DNA from: Eubacterium sp.
Lineage (GTDB): Bacteria; Bacillota_A; Clostridia; Lachnospirales; Lachnospiraceae
DNA length: 11,809 bases
Assembly (NCBI GenBank): GCA_017475785.1
Contig: JAFVEX010000141.1
Coordinates: 1 to 11,809 of the forward strand
Direction: 5' to 3'
The first letter of the stretch is position 1, and each line of letters starts with the position of its first letter. This document shows, one piece after another, positions 6,158-11,809 of the stretch. Position numbers and translations under genes: made by a program. The notes beneath the pieces are model-generated. The model had not been told where the DNA came from, ran no database searches, and was given only the letters and a program-made list of their open reading frames with translations.

Positions 6158-7018
6158 ATGAGCAAGAAGACCAGAAAAATCAGTATCATTGTGTTTGCGG
6201 CTGCGTTCGCGGCGGTTCTGGCAGGCGTACTGCTGACGCATCCCGCGGCGAAGCATGAGACGATCCAGGAGACCATGCGGGACGCTGTTCTGCACGGCGC
6301 GAACAAGATCAGTCTGTTTGGACTGAAGGATGTGAATCCGGGGCTGATCTCCGCGTTTACCGTCACGGGGATTATCTTTGTGTTTGCCCTGATTGTGCGG
6401 ATTTTCGTGATCCCGCGCTTTCAGATGGTTCCCGGCAAATTCCAGCTTCTGCTGGAACAGGCGGTCGGTCTTTTTGACGGCCTGGCGAAGTCGAACAGCC
6501 CGCACAGAAACGGATTTCTGGGCGCCTATATTTTTACGGCAGGCGTCTACATCTTTATTGGAACGATTTTTGAGCTGTTCGGCGTTCAGGCGACCACTAC
6601 CGCCGGCACGGCGATGTCGCTGCCGGCTCCGCTCTCGGACATCAACGGCGCGATCTGTCTCGGGGTTCTTTCCTACTGTATTATTCTGTCGGGCGGAATC
6701 GTGGGGAACGGCCTTCGCGGCGTCGGGCAGACTCTGAAGGATTTTTCTCTTCCAATTTCCATGAGCTTCCGAATGTTCGGCGCGCTTCTCTCTGGCGCGC
6801 TTGTCACGGAGCTTGTGTATTATTATCTTAATCTGAGCATCGGACTTCCCGTGCTGGTCGGCGTCCTGTTCACGCTGCTGCACGCGCTGATCCAGGCATA
6901 TGTCCTGACGATGCTGACCTCGCTTTTCTACGGCGAGGTTTCGGAAAAACATGAAAAGAAGCCCAAACAGAAAAAAGTCAGAAAACAGAAAAAAACAGTC
7001 TCGGAGGTAAACGCATAA
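6158..7018 (+). CDS. atpB: F-type ATP synthase subunit a (F0)
   Basis: Subunit a is the membrane stator protein that forms the ion half-channels facing the c ring. The chosen ATG at 6158 follows GAAGGT (6145-6150) and yields 286 residues; an upstream extension to 6065 lacks a ribosome binding site. Hydrophobic segments are visible at about 8-27, 64-86, 122-142, 164-182, 200-224 and 230-258. The essential arginine is Arg205 in SFRMFGALLSG, and Gln246 in ALIQAYVLTMLTSLFY matches the conserved glutamine of the last helix. The Asn and Glu found shortly after the arginine in E. coli (N214, E219) are Ala209 and Ala214 here. The C-terminus (264-286) is an unusually basic tail of Lys/Arg/Gln. The stop codon overlaps the atpE start (TAATG), indicating translational coupling. 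No atpI-like gene precedes it. Confidence 0.93.
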   Translation: MSKKTRKISIIVFAAAFAAVLAGVLLTHPAAKHETIQETMRDAVLHGANKISLFGLKDVNPGLISAFTVTGIIFVFALIVRIFVIPRFQMVPGKFQLLLEQAVGLFDGLAKSNSPHRNGFLGAYIFTAGVYIFIGTIFELFGVQATTTAGTAMSLPAPLSDINGAICLGVLSYCIILSGGIVGNGLRGVGQTLKDFSLPISMSFRMFGALLSGALVTELVYYYLNLSIGLPVLVGVLFTLLHALIQAYVLTMLTSLFYGEVSEKHEKKPKQKKVRKQKKTVSEVNA

Positions 7019-7389
7019 TGAAAAGGTTAAGCAAGAGAATGTCGGCAATTTTACTGCTGCTTATGATCATCGGAATTCTTGCGGTTCCGGTGGCGGTTCA
7101 CACCGTACGCGCGGCAGACAACCAGGCTGTCGCCGCGGAAACAGAGGCGCAGACGGCTGACAGCAGCACCGGATCGAAGGCTATTGCAGCGGCGCTCTGC
7201 GTCGGTCTGGGCGCGCTCGGCGGCGGCATCGGAATGGGTATGGCGATTTCAAAATCCGCTGAGGGTATCTCCCGTCAGCCGGAGGCATCCGGTGATATCC
7301 GGACCACGCTGATGCTTGGTCTTGTATTTATCGAGACAGCAATCATCTATACGCTGATTGTCGCGATTCTGGTTATCTTCGTATTGTAG
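7018..7389 (+). CDS. atpE: F-type ATP synthase subunit c (F0 rotor ring)
   Basis: Subunit c forms the rotating membrane ring that carries ions. The protein is 123 residues, longer than the usual 70-90, because residues 1-32 look like a signal peptide: basic MKRLSKR, a hydrophobic core (9-29) and a plausible VRA cleavage site. The remaining 91 residues include an acidic/Thr-rich segment (33-53), then the two ring helices (about 54-80 and 96-122) joined by the loop RQPEASGD (86-93). The ion-carrying carboxylate is Glu106 in FIETAIIY, followed by Thr107 and Tyr111. The position of the Na+-ligating glutamine of Ilyobacter-type rings is Met73 (GIGMGMAIS), so the Na+ signature is incomplete and H+ coupling is a reasonable but unproved guess. 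GGAGGT (7003-7008) is the ribosome binding site; the ATG overlaps the atpB stop by one base. Confidence 0.93.
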   Translation: MKRLSKRMSAILLLLMIIGILAVPVAVHTVRAADNQAVAAETEAQTADSSTGSKAIAAALCVGLGALGGGIGMGMAISKSAEGISRQPEASGDIRTTLMLGLVFIETAIIYTLIVAILVIFVL

Positions 7390-7401
7390 TTCGTATTGTA
7401 G
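7378..7401 (+). repeat. 12-bp perfect tandem duplication at the atpE stop codon
   Basis: TTCGTATTGTAG occurs at 7378-7389 and again immediately at 7390-7401. The first copy encodes the last residues FVL and stop of atpE; the second reproduces the same codons and stop in the same frame. It looks like a recent slippage duplication that gives a second in-frame stop. Confidence 0.85.
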
Positions 7402-7422
7402 AAAGAAAGAGAGTGAGCAAGC

Positions 7423-7905
7423 ATGCCATTAAATATTGATATTCAGCAGATTTTTCTGCATCTGCTCAACTTTATCATTCTTTTTGCGGTTCTCTATTTC
7501 CTGCTGTATAAGCCGGTGCGGAATTTCATGAACAAGCGCATCGCGTTTTATCAGGATCAGGATGACAAGGCGAAAGAGAATCTCGAGAAGTCAGAGGCGG
7601 CCAGGGCGGAGTATGAGGAGAAGCTCAGCGCTGCCGACGATGAGATCATGCAGATGCGGGAGAAGGCGCAGGCAAAGATGAAGGATGACCGGGCGAAGCG
7701 TCTCCAGCAGGCGCAGGACGAGGCGGAGCAGATCGTCTCGAAGGCGCGTGAGCGCGCGGTGGCGGAGCACGACCGGATCATCGAAAACGCGCAAAAGGAA
7801 ATTACAGAGATTGTTTCTGAGGCGGCAGAGAAAATCATTCTTTCGCCGGACGTGTCGGACAGCTTTGACCAGTTCCTTGACACGGTTGAGAGGGAGGAAT
7901 CATGA
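7423..7905 (+). CDS. atpF: F-type ATP synthase subunit b (peripheral stalk)
   Basis: Subunit b is a membrane-anchored coiled coil that dimerises and holds F1 still against the membrane. At 160 residues it is of normal bacterial length. A single transmembrane helix lies at about 9-29 (IFLHLLNFIILFAVLYFLLY) followed by the conserved KPVRNFMNKR and an Ala/Glu/Lys-rich helix to about 145. The C-terminal part (about 140-160) would be the contact for delta. The start is 33 bases after the atpE stop with only a weak purine-rich ribosome binding site (around 7402-7417). The stop overlaps the next start (ATGA, 7902-7905), so b and the following delta-alpha fusion are translationally coupled. No part of delta is found fused to b, unlike the b-delta fusion known in mycobacteria. 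Confidence 0.93.
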   Translation: MPLNIDIQQIFLHLLNFIILFAVLYFLLYKPVRNFMNKRIAFYQDQDDKAKENLEKSEAARAEYEEKLSAADDEIMQMREKAQAKMKDDRAKRLQQAQDEAEQIVSKARERAVAEHDRIIENAQKEITEIVSEAAEKIILSPDVSDSFDQFLDTVEREES

Positions 7906-9668
7906 TTTTTAAAAAACGCAGGGAAACGGCTGACACAGCTGTTCTCTACTCGCTTACGCCGCCCGACAGGAAGCAGGAAAAGCGATTTGAGGCGTTTCTC
8001 GAGAAGCAGTACGGTCAGGAAATCACTCTTGTCTGGAAGCAGAGCGAGGCCTACCCTTCCGGATTTCGTCTGGAGGTTGGCTCTGAGGTATATGACTGGA
8101 CAGCGGAAGGAAAGCTGCAGCAGTTGAAGGAACGCCTGCAGAATCTTCCGACCAGGACGGACAACATTATCCCGCTGATCCGGGAGAGTGTCGAAGCCTG
8201 GGAGCCGGCTGTTTCCGCGCAGGAGATGGGCCGCATACTGACAGTTGGAGACGGCATCGCGACCATCAGCGGACTGGAGCATGCGACATACGGTGAAATC
8301 CTGATTTTTTCCACAGGGACACGCGGCATGGTGCAGGAGCTCCGCCGCAGTGAAATCGGCTGTATTCTGTTCGAGGAGGACGATGAGATCAGCGAGGGGA
8401 GCGAAGTCCGCAGGACGGGCAAGACCGCCGGCGTGCCGGTAGGAGACGCCTTTCTCGGCCGCGTCGTGAATCCGCTCGGAATGCCTATCGACGGATATGG
8501 CGAGATTGAGGCGGACGGCTACAGGCCGGTCGAGCAGCCGGCGCCGGGAATCATTGACCGCCAGCCGGTCAATACGCCGATGGAAACAGGAATTCTCTCA
8601 ATCGACTCGATGTTCCCGATCGGGCGCGGACAGCGCGAGCTGATCATCGGAGACCGCCAGACAGGCAAGACGGCCATTGCCGTAGATACCATCCTGAACC
8701 AGAAGGGCAAGGATGTGATCTGTATCTATGTCGCGATCGGACAGAAGGCAAGTTCAGTCGCGCAGCTGGTCAACAATCTGCAGACCCGCGGCGCGATGGA
8801 TTATACCATTGTCGTAAACGCGTCTGCCAGTGACGCGGCGCCTTTGCAGTATATCGCACCGTACGCGGGCTGCGCGATGGGCGAGTATTTTATGGATAAA
8901 GGACGCGATGTCCTGATCATTTATGATGATTTGTCCAAGCACGCGATCGCGTACCGGTCGATGAGCCTTTTGCTGGAGCGCTCTCCCGGCCGCGAGGCGT
9001 ATCCTGGAGACGTTTTTTATCTGCACTCAAGATTGCTGGAGCGCTCTGCGCATCTCTCAGACGAGAGAGGCGGCGGATCCATTACGGCGCTGCCGATTGT
9101 TGAGACACAGGCGGGCGACGTCTCGGCTTATATTCCGACCAATATTATCTCGATCACGGACGGGCAGATATTCCTGGAGAGCGATCTGTTTTTCTCCGGT
9201 CAGCGTCCGGCGGTCAACGTCGGTCTGTCCGTATCCCGTGTCGGCGGCGACGCCCAGACAAAGGCCATGAAGAAATCGGCCAGCACGCTGCGCCTGGATC
9301 TCGCGCAATACCGCGAGATGGAGGTGTTTACGCAGTTTTCCAGCGATCTGGATGACACCACCAAGAGGCAGCTCCAGTACGGTATGGGTCTGATGCAGAT
9401 GCTGCGGCAGAAACAGTATCACCCGTATGCGCAGCATGAGCAGGTTATTATCCTGGTGGTAATGCTGGGCCATATTATGCAGGATGTGCCGACAGAGAAA
9501 ATCACGCGGTGTATCCGCGACATGCTGACGTACTTCCAGAATTCTTACGGCGCGCTCTGCGAGGACATCGATGAGACGGGGCAGCTGCCGGAGGATGAGA
9601 AAGAGACCATCCTGAAAGCCGGCAGGAAATTTGTCGCCGGCTGGCTGGAGGGACAGAAGGGCAGATAA
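7902..9668 (+). CDS. atpA: ATP synthase alpha subunit with fused delta C-terminal domain
   Basis: This 588-residue protein is about 80 residues longer than ordinary alpha subunits (about 500-513). Residues 12-80 read as the C-terminal domain of delta: a strand (AVLYSLTP), a helix with [14 protein letters not shown], then [14 protein letters not shown] and a terminal [12 protein letters not shown], matching the delta pattern G-F-x-I-x-V-G-x-x-V-x-D...L..L. Normal alpha begins near residue 88 ([13 protein letters not shown]...[16 protein letters not shown]). The alpha part is complete: P-loop GDRQTGKT (250-257), SDAAPLQY (310-317), and the arginine finger Arg446 in VSRVGG. Non-catalytic alpha sites sit in the F1 hexamer next to beta. 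The start at 7902 is well supported by GGGAGGA about 5 bases upstream and the ATGA overlap with atpF. The normal atpH gene is missing from this position, and the N-terminal delta domain is absent. Confidence 0.93.
   Translation: MIFKKRRETADTAVLYSLTPPDRKQEKRFEAFLEKQYGQEITLVWKQSEAYPSGFRLEVGSEVYDWTAEGKLQQLKERLQNLPTRTDNIIPLIRESVEAWEPAVSAQEMGRILTVGDGIATISGLEHATYGEILIFSTGTRGMVQELRRSEIGCILFEEDDEISEGSEVRRTGKTAGVPVGDAFLGRVVNPLGMPIDGYGEIEADGYRPVEQPAPGIIDRQPVNTPMETGILSIDSMFPIGRGQRELIIGDRQTGKTAIAVDTILNQKGKDVICIYVAIGQKASSVAQLVNNLQTRGAMDYTIVVNASASDAAPLQYIAPYAGCAMGEYFMDKGRDVLIIYDDLSKHAIAYRSMSLLLERSPGREAYPGDVFYLHSRLLERSAHLSDERGGGSITALPIVETQAGDVSAYIPTNIISITDGQIFLESDLFFSGQRPAVNVGLSVSRVGGDAQTKAMKKSASTLRLDLAQYREMEVFTQFSSDLDDTTKRQLQYGMGLMQMLRQKQYHPYAQHEQVIILVVMLGHIMQDVPTEKITRCIRDMLTYFQNSYGALCEDIDETGQLPEDEKETILKAGRKFVAGWLEGQKGR
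7935..8141 (+). other. Segment encoding the delta-subunit C-terminal domain inside atpA
   Basis: Residues 12-80 of the atpA product correspond to the b-binding C-terminal domain of AtpH (OSCP). The landmarks are SLTP near the start, a Tyr-Gly turn before a hydrophobic strand (37-45), Gly54-Phe55, Gly60, Asp65, and the leucine-spaced final helix (72-79). The six-helix N-terminal domain of about 105 residues is not encoded here or in neighbouring genes. A simple origin would be deletion of the 5' part of atpH together with loss of its stop codon. Confidence 0.8.
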
Positions 9669-9677
9669 ACCGCCGCT

Positions 9678-9719
9678 GTCTGATGTCCGGACTGTGGAAA
9701 TGAGCAGAGTCCGGCAGAC
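9678..9719 (+). repeat. Stem-loop between atpA and atpG
   Basis: GTCTG (9678-9682) plus CCGGACT (9687-9693) pair with AGTCCGG (9708-9714) plus CAGAC (9715-9719), giving 12 base pairs with a 4-base bulge and a 14-base loop. It fills most of the 75-base gap after atpA, in an operon that is otherwise tightly packed. There is no T-run, so it is likely an RNase-processing or stability stem rather than a terminator. Confidence 0.6.
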
Positions 9720-9743
9720 GGCTGACGTGTGCTGAGGTGTTGT

Positions 9744-11809
<2,066 letters not shown>

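Overview
The window looks like chromosomal DNA from an anaerobic, low-oxygen-adapted member of the Bacillota (class Clostridia, Lachnospiraceae-like is my best guess). Reasons: strong AGGAGG-type ribosome binding sites, clostridial-type thiolase and 3-hydroxybutyryl-CoA dehydrogenase, a PcsB-like NlpC/P60 cell-wall hydrolase, and fairly GC-rich genes separated by AT-rich spacers. The family assignment is inference from protein style; no rRNA or other marker is present.

Layout. Positions 1-164 hold the edge of a probable IS3-type insertion sequence (first 28 codons of a minus-strand OrfA-like transposase). A clear sigma-A-type promoter (219-247) and a leader hairpin precede a secreted NlpC/P60 peptidoglycan hydrolase (348-1781). 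This gene converges on a minus-strand pair, thlA (2999-4180) and hbd (2011-2892), which together convert acetyl-CoA to 3-hydroxybutyryl-CoA. A 28-bp perfect palindrome between the converging genes is best read as the terminator of hbd. A promoter overlapped by a Rex-like operator sits upstream of thlA, which would tie the pathway to NADH/NAD+ balance. A PLP-dependent class I/II aminotransferase (4450-5646) is transcribed divergently from thlA.

After a 511-bp AT-rich spacer with a cluster of DnaA-box-like sequences and two inverted repeats, the rest of the window is an F-type ATP synthase operon: atpB (a), atpE (c), atpF (b), atpA (alpha), atpG (gamma) and the start of atpD (beta, cut by the window end). 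Gene spacing is tight, with overlaps at atpB/atpE and atpF/atpA, so it is almost certainly one operon.

The most interesting feature is in this operon. The usual atpH (delta) gene between atpF and atpA is absent. Instead, atpA begins with about 80 extra residues that read as the C-terminal, b-binding domain of delta, fused in frame to an otherwise complete alpha subunit. The N-terminal delta domain, which normally docks on alpha, is not encoded anywhere in the window. Covalent fusion would replace that docking, but would put three delta-C domains on each F1 head instead of one, so the stator architecture must differ from the textbook enzyme. The c subunit also carries a signal-peptide-like N-terminal extension, and subunit a lacks some usual polar residues near its essential arginine.
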